In this document: one piece after another, positions 14,736-22,264 of the stretch
How positions within the stretch are numbered: position 1 is the first letter of the stretch
Layout: each line of letters opens with the position of its first letter
From: Candidatus Peribacteria bacterium RIFCSPHIGHO2_01_FULL_51_35
Lineage (GTDB): Bacteria > Patescibacteriota > Gracilibacteria > Peribacterales > Peribacteraceae
Direction of reading: 5' to 3'
NCBI GenBank assembly: GCA_001787535.1
Contig: MFXP01000008.1
Span: 27,219 to 73,121, forward strand
Length of the DNA stretch: 45,903 bases
Program-made: the position numbers and the translations under genes
Notes under the pieces: generated by a model
What the model saw: only the letters and a program-made list of their open reading frames with translations
What the model was told of the DNA's origin: nothing
Database searches by the model: none

Positions 14736-17345
14736 TCATCGAACAATCCCAATCCGATCTTCGATCTCCTGGTTCACGAACACTTTCTTTCGCCCATACT
14801 TCATTCTGCTGTATTCCTTAATGAGCGCACCAAGCTTGTCATTGCGCTGCGATTCGTCGTAGATGGTCGCCATACTGAAGGGACGGGACGTGGTGTTATT
14901 GATGTTGAGCTTGGTGTAGCAGTGGAAATTCGGAATGCCGATGACGTCCTGTTCACTGAGCACGGGCGCCATTTCTTTCGCCATGTACTCGGCGTCCTCT
15001 GCGCCGATCTTGAAACTGAGGATGGAACCCACGTTGCCGAAAACTGCGTCGCGCATCTTGGTGCTTGCTTGATCGTACGCCGCGGTCTTGCCGACGAGCT
15101 GCCCGATGTACTGGTGCGCCATGATGAGCCCGAGTTCGTACTTGCGCGCCTCGCTGAGGATGGTGGCGAACGCATCCGTCACGAAGTTCTGGAATTCATC
15201 GACGTACAGGTAGAACCGCTTGCGCTGAGCCTCCGGCACATCGGCGCGGCTGAGTGCGGCCATGTTCACTTTGTTCACGAAGATGAGCCCGAGCAGCTGT
15301 GCGTTCACGTCGCCGATTTTTCCTTTGCTCAGGTTTACGAGGAGCACTTTGCCGCTATCCATCACTTCGCGGATGTTAAAGGCGCTCTTCGGCTGGCCGA
15401 TGATATTGCGCATGGTCGTGTTCGTAACGAACGGACCGAATTTTGCGGAGAAGTACGGGATCATTTCTTCTTTCTCGCGCGCGCCGGTCTTTGCGATTTC
15501 ATGTTCCCAGAAACTGCGCACGACGACGTTTTTGCATTTGGACACTTTATAGCGCTGGAATTCATCATCGACGAAGAGGCGCGGAACATCGATGAGCGTC
15601 GCACCTTCCTCTTCGTCATCCATGAGCGTGAGACAACCGTTACGGAAATAGTGCTGAATGCGCGGCCCGAAGATCTCGTTGCCGAAAAGCTTGATGAATA
15701 TTTCCATTGCGTCGAGTGATGCGCGATCTTTCTCTTCATCTGTTTTTGCCTCAAGCAAGTTGAGTCCCATGGGGCGCTCGCCATCCGAAGGATCAAAGAC
15801 AATGATATCCTTCGCGCGCTCTTTTGGAACATGCGCCAGCACGTCTTCAATCAAGTCTCCGTGCGGATCCACCACGCAGAGACCTGCGCCATTGGCGACA
15901 TCTTGGCGCGCCTGGAAACTGAGGAGTGCGGATTTGCCGCAACCGGATTTTCCGATGATGTACTGATGCCTCGTGCGATCTTTATCCATGAAACGAATGG
16001 GTGTCTCCACGGCACGGTGCCTGTTGATGCCGATCAGGAGCCCTTCTTTCGGGATATTCGGCGGAGGCGGCAATACTTTGTACGTAATCCACTGGATCAG
16101 CGGGATCTTGTTGTAGCGGCTATCGGGGAAGTGGTAGAGCCCTGCAAGTTCTTTCTCCACGAGGAGCGGTCGCTTGCTGATGAACCCGTTGATACGGTGC
16201 TTCCAGAACCAATGGATGATGGGCGCGTTGAGGGAGAGCGGGAAGAAGTCGAAAAAAATGCGGCGGTTCACGAACCAGTTTCCGTAAATGTCTTTGAAAA
16301 CGTTGTAGGCCACTTGCATGTTGTTTGTGATATCCAAGGCGCGCTTCCAGGTTTTTGCGGCAGCCATCATGCGGATGGTGCAATGGAATCCGCTCATGCC
16401 CGCCTTCTGTCCCATGCGCTTGTAGAGCTCCTCTTCCGGTTGGATCATGCGGACGAAACTGTCGCCGGAACTGGACCCCGGAGCGAACGTGCTGCCTTCT
16501 GTCCCCGTCGCGATGCCGCCGAGAACGCGGATGAACGAGGAAAGGATGGGAATGCGAGACACCCAGCGATCTTCTTTGCCTTTAAACTTGGTACTGGCAT
16601 ACCGCTTGACGGTCTTGCTCCATTTGTCCGAAAAACACGGCGTGATGATCACTTGGATCGTTGCGGTTTCACCGGGTTCTGTTTTGGAAAGAACGTTTGC
16701 AATGTCATTCAAGGGGTCATCCTGCATTTCCTCGTAATAGCGGACGGGGAAAATAAACTTTTTCTTTTGCAACATGTTGTAACCGACGAGCTTCTGCCCT
16801 TTCTGCCAAATCTCCGGCGTTTTTTGAAGTGTCACTTCCGCATCGGAATAGAACGCCGTGATTTGTTTTTCCACGATGGAAACCAAACTTGGATGCGTGA
16901 GCACGTAAAACGTGAGTTCTCCATTTTCCAAAAAGAGTTCGAAACTGATGGTCGCGTATCGGAAGATCCAGAAATGCACAAGGCGCCAGAAGGTGAGAGA
17001 CTTCACTTCCCACAGTGCGCGGTAGAGCTGCTCCATGACCGCAACTTTTTCTTTGAAATCTTTTTCGGTGCGTTTCTCTTGGTCGATCTTGCTGTCGCTT
17101 CTGGGGAGCATCACTTTCATCGACACAAGCTTGTACGACATCCAGTACGCGTACGAAAATCGGAGCCACCGGCGCGCCAGCATGAAGAGCCAAATTCCCG
17201 TGGCGATGCTGATGCCTGCTTCCAGCGGATCTGCTATGAACCATGCGTAGAGGAACCCCCACAAATCCCAGTGAAACGCCCAGCTAAGAAGCTGCAGTGT
17301 GAGCAGGACGGCCGGCCAGAAACAGAGACGAAGGAAGGTGATCAC
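14736..17345 (-). CDS. VirD4/TraD-like membrane ATPase (type IV secretion coupling-protein type)
   Basis: 869 aa. Two N-terminal hydrophobic segments (~8-24 and ~42-58) anchor it in the membrane. A ~380-residue middle part of unknown fold follows, then an AAA+/HerA-VirD4-type motor. Walker A is GKSGCGKS (465-472), VVDPHGDLIEDVL is at ~491-503, Walker B is YVDEFQNF (~714-721), and IMAHQYIGQL is at ~741-750. Such proteins pump DNA or protein through type IV secretion or conjugation pores, and CPR genomes commonly carry them beside pilin genes; a VirB2-like pilin lies at 21893. GTG 17345 is the start; TATAAT lies 46 nt upstream, so this transcript has a real leader. Confidence 0.85.
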   Translation of the reverse strand: MITFLRLCFWPAVLLTLQLLSWAFHWDLWGFLYAWFIADPLEAGISIATGIWLFMLARRWLRFSYAYWMSYKLVSMKVMLPRSDSKIDQEKRTEKDFKEKVAVMEQLYRALWEVKSLTFWRLVHFWIFRYATISFELFLENGELTFYVLTHPSLVSIVEKQITAFYSDAEVTLQKTPEIWQKGQKLVGYNMLQKKKFIFPVRYYEEMQDDPLNDIANVLSKTEPGETATIQVIITPCFSDKWSKTVKRYASTKFKGKEDRWVSRIPILSSFIRVLGGIATGTEGSTFAPGSSSGDSFVRMIQPEEELYKRMGQKAGMSGFHCTIRMMAAAKTWKRALDITNNMQVAYNVFKDIYGNWFVNRRIFFDFFPLSLNAPIIHWFWKHRINGFISKRPLLVEKELAGLYHFPDSRYNKIPLIQWITYKVLPPPPNIPKEGLLIGINRHRAVETPIRFMDKDRTRHQYIIGKSGCGKSALLSFQARQDVANGAGLCVVDPHGDLIEDVLAHVPKERAKDIIVFDPSDGERPMGLNLLEAKTDEEKDRASLDAMEIFIKLFGNEIFGPRIQHYFRNGCLTLMDDEEEGATLIDVPRLFVDDEFQRYKVSKCKNVVVRSFWEHEIAKTGAREKEEMIPYFSAKFGPFVTNTTMRNIIGQPKSAFNIREVMDSGKVLLVNLSKGKIGDVNAQLLGLIFVNKVNMAALSRADVPEAQRKRFYLYVDEFQNFVTDAFATILSEARKYELGLIMAHQYIGQLVGKTAAYDQASTKMRDAVFGNVGSILSFKIGAEDAEYMAKEMAPVLSEQDVIGIPNFHCYTKLNINNTTSRPFSMATIYDESQRNDKLGALIKEYSRMKYGRKKVFVNQEIEDRIGIVR

Positions 17346-17391
17346 GGATGTGTGTTTTTGAATGAAATCTCGACAACGCGAGAATCCATTT

Positions 17392-17400
17392 ATTATAGCA
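17392..17400 (-). promoter_or_regulatory. Extended -10 box for the VirD4-like gene
   Basis: TGCTATAAT on the minus strand, 46 nt before GTG 17345. Confidence 0.5.
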
Positions 17401-17430
17401 GAAATGTTGCTTTCGTACCAGATATAGTAG

Positions 17431-17453
17431 AGATCAACCGATGGTCGATCTCG
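17431..17453 (-). terminator. Hairpin after the RlpA-like gene
   Basis: gagatcaacc + gat + ggtcgatctc, a 10-bp stem with one mismatch, starting 4 nt past the RlpA-like stop. There is no T-run, so it may be a processing or attenuating hairpin rather than a strong terminator. Confidence 0.4.
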
Positions 17454-17456
17454 GCT

Positions 17457-18524
17457 CTAAGAACAGGCTTCCACCTTCATTTTCATCACTCTGGAACGAC
17501 CGGAAATCAACCCAAACCGGAACTCATAGTCCCCCGGAATCAAAGGAGTAAATTCAAAAGCCTCATCCTTCAAAACAAAATCCTGCAACCGTATGCGTGT
17601 GCCATCCGGAAAGGTGACACCGCGCACGACGAAAACATCATTCGCCTTCAGCGTGAGCGCCCCACCGAGTGCAAACATGTGCGGCACACCACGCTGAAAA
17701 CGAATAGAACGTGAGAGTCGTTGCTGGAAGCGTTGGGGCACGTCACCGCAGGTTTGAGCCAGTGTCGCGTCTCCCAACCGCTCAAACCGCGCCATAATTT
17801 TTCCCTTGGACCGTTCGGCAATCGAAGTGAATGCGCCGAGACTCAGATCCATATCGCGACCTTCCACATACGGACCGCGATCATTGATGCGCACGATCAC
17901 GCTTTTTTGATTATCCACGTTTGTCACGCGCACCAGCGTGTTATGCGGAAATGTCCTGTGCGCAGCCGTCAGCGCATGCATATCGAACGTTTCGCCAAAG
18001 GCAGTCCCATCACCGTGGAATTTCTCCGCATACAAACTCACTTCATGTTCTTCATTGCGTAAATTTTCATCCAATTTTCGCATGAGATCGGTGAGCTCAT
18101 CCGCCGTGATAGATCGGTCGATGATGCGCGGAGGCTCCGCAGCAGCCGAATTGTAAATGAAATCCCCGAGAGGATAGCGCCCCAGAAGATTCGGAAGATT
18201 TTCCGTAGTCAGATGTTCGATATCATCCACACTGCGCGTGCGATACAACCAGAGCAGTGCATCGGAAAGCGAGAGCGGATCATTCGGATGAAAATTTGCA
18301 TCGTCGTCATCCACAATGCCGCGATATTTTGCATACGTGATCGCGAGCGATCCTTCACTTTCGGCAGGAACGTCGGCAAACGGCTTTTCTCGGCTTTCCA
18401 CCATGGCGCGCTGGATGCTGTTCCAGATCATCAAAAATCCATCCCTGCGAGAAACAGCATTCTCTTGCGCAAAAACGATGGTCGGAGCGATGAAGAGAGC
18501 AAGAAAAAATCCTGCGAATCTCAT
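17457..18524 (-). CDS. Exported RlpA-like protein with SLH-type repeat
   Basis: 355 aa. Signal peptide MRFAGFFLALFIAPTIVFAQ. Residues ~45-97 resemble one S-layer-homology repeat (PFADVPAESEGSLAITYAKYRGIVDD ... NDPLSLSDALLWLYR, quoted in parts). Residues ~161-237 form a double-psi beta-barrel of the RlpA/3D type: SLYAEKFHGDGTAFGETFDM, ALTAAHRTFPHNT and INDRGPYVEGRDMDLS. RlpA homologues bind or cleave peptide-free glycan strands at septa. The C-terminal ~100 residues look like a small beta domain of unknown role. A 6-bp GAAA-loop hairpin (18535-18550) precedes the start. Likely in a run with 18579-19046 and 19061-20467. Confidence 0.85.
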   Translation of the reverse strand: MRFAGFFLALFIAPTIVFAQENAVSRRDGFLMIWNSIQRAMVESREKPFADVPAESEGSLAITYAKYRGIVDDDDANFHPNDPLSLSDALLWLYRTRSVDDIEHLTTENLPNLLGRYPLGDFIYNSAAAEPPRIIDRSITADELTDLMRKLDENLRNEEHEVSLYAEKFHGDGTAFGETFDMHALTAAHRTFPHNTLVRVTNVDNQKSVIVRINDRGPYVEGRDMDLSLGAFTSIAERSKGKIMARFERLGDATLAQTCGDVPQRFQQRLSRSIRFQRGVPHMFALGGALTLKANDVFVVRGVTFPDGTRIRLQDFVLKDEAFEFTPLIPGDYEFRFGLISGRSRVMKMKVEACS

Positions 18525-18534
18525 AGGGATTCAT

Positions 18535-18550
18535 GCTGTCGAAAGACAGC
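18535..18550. repeat. Small GAAA-loop hairpin before the RlpA-like gene
   Basis: gctgtc + gaaa + gacagc, a perfect 6-bp stem, 10 nt upstream of the RlpA-like ATG. Possibly a weak terminator or a 5' mRNA hairpin. Confidence 0.4.
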
Positions 18551-18578
18551 GTAAATGACAACCCATTTTTCTATACAT

Positions 18579-19046
18579 TCATTTTGACTTCGGTGGTTCG
18601 TAGGGATTTTTCGTATCCTCACTCTGCCCTGTTTCTAAACCACGTAATACGGCATCAATACAGCGCTGGAAAAAGCTGGTCTTTTTTTCAACATCCGCTT
18701 TGCCAGGCTTGCCAACAGCAAGTTGGTTGGACTTCAAATAAGCTTCAATACGAGGGGATAGAAACTTCTCCCACTTGGGAGACACTTCTGCAAATGTCAT
18801 TGGATCATGAGGATTGCACACATGACAGACGCCTCCTTCATCGACTCCAGTATAAAACATAACCTGGCAAAGTATATTTTTGCTATCCATAAAATAAATA
18901 CAAATGTTTTTTTCACCCCAATAATTCCAGGCATTGTTAATTGGAATTTTATAAAAATCCTTGCCATCAAGTTGGGCTGCAAATGCATGTATGGCATTTT
19001 CGTCGAGTCTCTTTTCGCGTGCCTCTGAATTATCAAATTTTGTCAT
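18579..19046 (-). CDS. Hypothetical protein
   Basis: 155 aa, MTKFDNSEAREKRLDENAIH... No signal peptide or membrane segment. A compact middle with several aromatic strands (NNAWNYWGEKNICIYFMD, ILCQVMFYTGV) contains a CHVCNPHDP motif, which could bind metal. The tail is polar and proline-rich (KNPYEPPKSK). Unknown family. It lies between two exported wall-protein genes, 14 nt from the upstream one, so it is probably co-transcribed, though a TAATAA box 6 nt before its ATG could also drive it alone. Confidence 0.6.
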   Translation of the reverse strand: MTKFDNSEAREKRLDENAIHAFAAQLDGKDFYKIPINNAWNYWGEKNICIYFMDSKNILCQVMFYTGVDEGGVCHVCNPHDPMTFAEVSPKWEKFLSPRIEAYLKSNQLAVGKPGKADVEKKTSFFQRCIDAVLRGLETGQSEDTKNPYEPPKSK

Positions 19047-19060
19047 AAAAATTTATTACA

Positions 19061-20467
19061 TCATATGGCATTCCACCCTGCTCCTCGCACAACTTTATAC
19101 AGATTATTTCTCAGTTGCCGTTTCATAGCAGCAAGGGTCGCAGGACCAAAGAATCCTGCACCTTTATCGGAAATCTTCTCGATGATCTTCGCATCCAACT
19201 GATAGGTGATGAGTGCATCACGCGTGACAGTACCAAAGAGTCCGCTCACACGGTCTGCAGGGAAGAATCCCCTATCACGAAGTAGCACCTGGAGTTTCCG
19301 CACGTCTGATCCTTTGTCGCCTTCCGCAAGGAAGGAATCCGGAATATCGCCGCGCTCTGAAAGGAGCGATTCGATTTTCTTAAGCGCCAGCAACCGTTCA
19401 GCAGAACGGGCAACGTGCTTCCGCTGCCACGACGTGACGAGTTTTTTCTTGGTAAGAGGACCAATGCGTCCCGCACCACTGTCGGTCGCACTGCCAACAA
19501 GCTGATGATCTTTCTGGAATGCAAGAATGGCATTAAACAGCTGATCATCGTACATGCCATTCGTGCGTCCTTTGTAGTATCCCAAGAACCTAAGCGTGCG
19601 CTTTGCTTTGAAGATCACCTCGGGCGGACTTCCTCTCTCAACGATCATCGCGAGCGGAGTGGCATCTTTCCGACGCTTTGCTGCAATCAAGTACGCAGCG
19701 GTCTTCTCAAGTAATTCCTCCGATGATTCTTCGATGAGAAAATCTTTCTGAAATGCTTGGAGCGACGTCTGTGTCACCGGACCAAAGAGTCCGCTGATGG
19801 CATCGCGGAAGTAGCCAAGATCGCGCAGGTGTTCTTGGAGCAGTTGCACCGAAACCGATGTCTCCCCGAGCTTGGGATGCAGTGATAGAAGATCCGGTTC
19901 CTCTGCAAGGAATGGATGTAGAAGCGCAAGCGGTGAAGAAAAATTCTCGAACGTAAGCGATTCTCCCGGTTGATCGGAGCCCGGAGGATAGACAGTTCCT
20001 TTCACGTGCTGCACACCGAATGCCAATGCGCGTGCCAAACCTTCCTCTCCGTGTCCCACCCAAAGATCGAGTCGATGAATGCCTGTTGAAAGCTCATTGA
20101 TGGCTCCCCCACGATCATGCACGGTGACGTTGCCGATACCGGGGAGAATGATGCGTGTTCCAAAATCATAGGTCTTGGGAGCAGCTGCCATGCCCGGGTA
20201 GACTGCCGTTCCATCTGCGCCGGCAATCCCCTGTCCGTTCAAAATCATGTCTGCTGCATACGTTCCTTTTACGTAGCAACACTGACTGGGCAACGGCGAG
20301 TAATACGCCGTGATCATAAATTCTTGCGTGTAGGGCTCCGGCGGCACGGGAGCAGTGACTGCCGCAGGCGGTGCAATCAATGCGGCAAACAATGCCGCAC
20401 CAAGAATGCGTCGCGGAATGCGAACATGATGCTTCGTTGTGATTTTTTTCTTTTTTTGTTTGTTCAT
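19061..20467 (-). CDS. Exported 3D-domain protein with peptidoglycan-binding repeats
   Basis: 468 aa from ATG 20467. A lysine-rich N-terminus and hydrophobic stretch (ILGAALFAALIAPPAAV) indicate export. Residues ~50-155 form a 3D (Asp-Asp-Asp) domain like that of MltA/YabE-type wall enzymes: MITAYYSP, TYDFGTRIILPG, VTVHDRGGAI, HRLDLWVGHGEEGLARALAFG. Three PG_binding_1 repeats follow (LLQEHLRDLGYFRDAISGLFG, AKRTLRFLGYYKGRTNGMYD, LQVLLRDRGFFPADRVSGLFG). Likely a wall-bound glycan-cleaving or glycan-binding protein. An ATG at 20476 is 3 nt from TATAAT (20480-20485) and would hardly be transcribed, so 20467 is preferred. Confidence 0.88.
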   Translation of the reverse strand: MNKQKKKKITTKHHVRIPRRILGAALFAALIAPPAAVTAPVPPEPYTQEFMITAYYSPLPSQCCYVKGTYAADMILNGQGIAGADGTAVYPGMAAAPKTYDFGTRIILPGIGNVTVHDRGGAINELSTGIHRLDLWVGHGEEGLARALAFGVQHVKGTVYPPGSDQPGESLTFENFSSPLALLHPFLAEEPDLLSLHPKLGETSVSVQLLQEHLRDLGYFRDAISGLFGPVTQTSLQAFQKDFLIEESSEELLEKTAAYLIAAKRRKDATPLAMIVERGSPPEVIFKAKRTLRFLGYYKGRTNGMYDDQLFNAILAFQKDHQLVGSATDSGAGRIGPLTKKKLVTSWQRKHVARSAERLLALKKIESLLSERGDIPDSFLAEGDKGSDVRKLQVLLRDRGFFPADRVSGLFGTVTRDALITYQLDAKIIEKISDKGAGFFGPATLAAMKRQLRNNLYKVVRGAGWNAI

Positions 20468-20479
20468 AGAAATCATAGT

Positions 20480-20485
20480 ATTATA
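20480..20485 (-). promoter_or_regulatory. -10 box deciding the start of the 3D-domain gene
   Basis: Consensus TATAAT on the minus strand, 3 nt before ATG 20476 and 12 nt before ATG 20467; only the second can lie on the mRNA. Confidence 0.55.
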
Positions 20486-20658
20486 CCAAAAAATCGATCC
20501 TCACGGGACGGTCTGAAGATGACAGAATCTATGAATAATAGATTGGCAATTGAATGTTAAGTATACTTGCATATGGCTTCAGGATGCTGAAAACTGAATA
20601 TTGAATAAAAAAATCCAAGTCTTTAGCAATGCGAGGCTTATGCAAAAATTTCTTGCAT

Positions 20659-20702
20659 AACCCTCTCCCTGTCCCTCCCCCTACAGGGGGAGGGAACGTC
20701 AT
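20659..20702 (+). repeat. Left arm of inverted repeat (REP/MITE-like)
   Basis: 44 nt beginning aaccctctcc and ending gaacgtcat. It contains its own hairpin (cctcccc ctac ggggagg type). Matches the reverse complement of 20737-20780 at 37 of 44 positions; four of the seven differences are two compensated pairs in the inner stem. Confidence 0.8.
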
Positions 20703-20736
20703 TTTTCTTCTTTTCATACAATTACAAAAAATCTTA

Positions 20737-20780
20737 ATGACGTTCTCTCTCCCTTAAGGGAGAGAGACAGAGAGAGGGTT
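20737..20780 (-). repeat. Right arm of inverted repeat
   Basis: Reverse complement begins aaccctctct and ends gaacgtcat, with inner hairpin tctctccc ttaa gggagaga. Separated from the left arm by 34 nt of AT-rich sequence. Confidence 0.8.
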
Positions 20781-20822
20781 GAAAATAAACAAAGAAACAT
20801 CTCACTAATTTTAATTTGAGCA

Positions 20823-21818
20823 TCATTTTACATACACCATCGACTCTAACCTCATCCCAAACTTTCCCGGAAAATACACGCCGGGCTCTATCGTGATCAC
20901 TTCATTCTTCAATAATTTTTCTTCTTTCGCTTTCCGGGAAAGAATCACACCTTCATGGATGTCGAGTCCGACACCGTGGCCCAAGGAATGTGTGAATGCC
21001 GATTCCATTCCTTCGCGCGCAAGCACTTTTCTGGCAGCTCGATCCAGGACGTGTGTGCTCACTCCCGCTTTCACCAGATCCATCGCCGCATCACGTGCCT
21101 CGGATACCGTTTCATACACAAATTTTTGCGCATCCGTCGGCTTGGTCGTGAAAAATACTTCACTGCGGTCGGCACAGTAGCCGCGATACTTCGCACCGAT
21201 GTCGATCTGCACAATGTGTCCTTTTTTTAAACTTCGATTCGTCGGTCGGTGATGCGGAACGCTCGTGTGCGTACCGAATGCAACGATCGGATCAAAAGAC
21301 ATACCCTCTGCACCCAACTCAAGTGCCCAAATGGTGATGTCGCGCGCGAGGCGCTCCTCTGTCGTCCCCTTTCGGAGTGCGAACGGGATACGGCGCAGAA
21401 GCTCGATCGTAATCTTCTCCGCGCGGTGAAGATTGATAAGTTCTTGCGGCTCTTTTGAGCGGCGAAATGCCTCGCATACATCTATCTTTCGAACAAATTT
21501 TGTATGCGGAAATTTTCTCTTCCACTGGGCTAATCTCAAAATAGACACCTTGTCTGCTTCTATGCCAGTTTCCCGAATTTCCTTCATCTCAGCAGCAAAA
21601 TCACCGATGTCGCGTACGGCAAAGCCCTGTGGGATATTCTTTACTGCCATTTCCCGGTACCGGTCATCTACGAAGAGGGTGAAACGTCGTGGCAGCGCCA
21701 GCAGGATGCCTGCGGAAAGGTTGAGGCCTGTCAGGTAGCGGATATTCGTCAAATCGCTCACCAGAAAAGCCTTCAGGGAAGCCACGGAAAGCAGGACTTT
21801 GGATGACCGAGGACGCAT
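20823..21818 (-). CDS. M24-family metallopeptidase (Xaa-Pro aminopeptidase/PepQ type)
   Basis: 331 aa cytosolic peptidase for N-terminal Xaa-Pro bonds. An N-terminal creatinase-like domain (~1-115, YLTGLNLSAGILLAL, TLFVDDRY) precedes the pita-bread catalytic domain. Metal ligands are visible: two Asp in VQIDIGAKYRGYCADRSEVF (D200 and D211 by rough count), His in SLGHGVGLDIHEG, Glu in ITIEPGVY and Glu in MRLESMVYV. A further His is in GTHTSVPHHRPT. Length is slightly short but complete. It stands alone, divergent from the pilin gene. Confidence 0.9.
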   Translation of the reverse strand: MRPRSSKVLLSVASLKAFLVSDLTNIRYLTGLNLSAGILLALPRRFTLFVDDRYREMAVKNIPQGFAVRDIGDFAAEMKEIRETGIEADKVSILRLAQWKRKFPHTKFVRKIDVCEAFRRSKEPQELINLHRAEKITIELLRRIPFALRKGTTEERLARDITIWALELGAEGMSFDPIVAFGTHTSVPHHRPTNRSLKKGHIVQIDIGAKYRGYCADRSEVFFTTKPTDAQKFVYETVSEARDAAMDLVKAGVSTHVLDRAARKVLAREGMESAFTHSLGHGVGLDIHEGVILSRKAKEEKLLKNEVITIEPGVYFPGKFGMRLESMVYVK

Positions 21819-21892
21819 GGAGAAGGGATGGATAAAAAGCCTTTTTTATGCTATCATAGAGAGAAAGGAAAAGACCTATTCCCATACCAAAA

Positions 21893-22261
21893 ATGCTTCA
21901 AACATATACAGCACTTCTGGCATTGCCGCTCACATTCTTGGTGCAACGAGCATCCGCACAAGTTTTTAATGGCGGCTCACTGGTGGAAGGATTGGAACAT
22001 GCCGCAGGTATCGGCGGTCTTGCGAAAGGAGACCTCCGCGAAGTCGTCTTGCATGTGCTCATCTTTGTTTTGAACTTCCTGGCGCTTGCCGCCGTCATTG
22101 CGATAGTCGTTGCAGGCATTTGGTTGGTTGTCGGAGGCGGATCGGATGAATCCAAAGAGAAGGCGAAGAAGATCATCCTGTATGTGATCATTGGATTGCT
22201 CGTGATCCTGTTTGCCCGCGTCATCGTCGGGCTGCTCTTAAGCATTACGACTTCGTTCTAA
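21893..22261 (+). CDS. VirB2/TrbC-like pilin subunit
   Basis: 122 aa. A signal peptide (MLQTYTALLALPLTFLVQRASA) is followed by a short loop and two hydrophobic helices (LNFLALAAVIAIVVAGIWLVVG and ILYVIIGLLVILFARVIVGLLL) around a charged turn GGSDESKEKAKK. This is the VirB2/TrbC layout of conjugative-type pilins. It is transcribed with the PKD protein gene 3 nt downstream. TATCAT (21853-21858 region) lies ~35 nt upstream, leaving a short purine-rich leader. With the VirD4-like ATPase it suggests a reduced type IV secretion or pilus system; no VirB4 or VirB6 gene is present in the window. Confidence 0.75.
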   Translation: MLQTYTALLALPLTFLVQRASAQVFNGGSLVEGLEHAAGIGGLAKGDLREVVLHVLIFVLNFLALAAVIAIVVAGIWLVVGGGSDESKEKAKKIILYVIIGLLVILFARVIVGLLLSITTSF

Positions 22262-22264
22262 TCC

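Larger units (their letters stand above)
20486..20822. other. Non-coding stretch with inverted GA/CT repeat
   Basis: No protein-like frame. It holds the 44-nt inverted pair at 20659-20702 and 20737-20780. The rest is AT-rich and shows nothing else I can name. Confidence 0.6.

Noticed and set aside
15831-17714. 627-codon open frame on the plus strand
   Set aside because: Antisense to the VirD4-like ATPase and the end of the RlpA-like gene; length comes from codon bias of the real gene. No recognisable domains.
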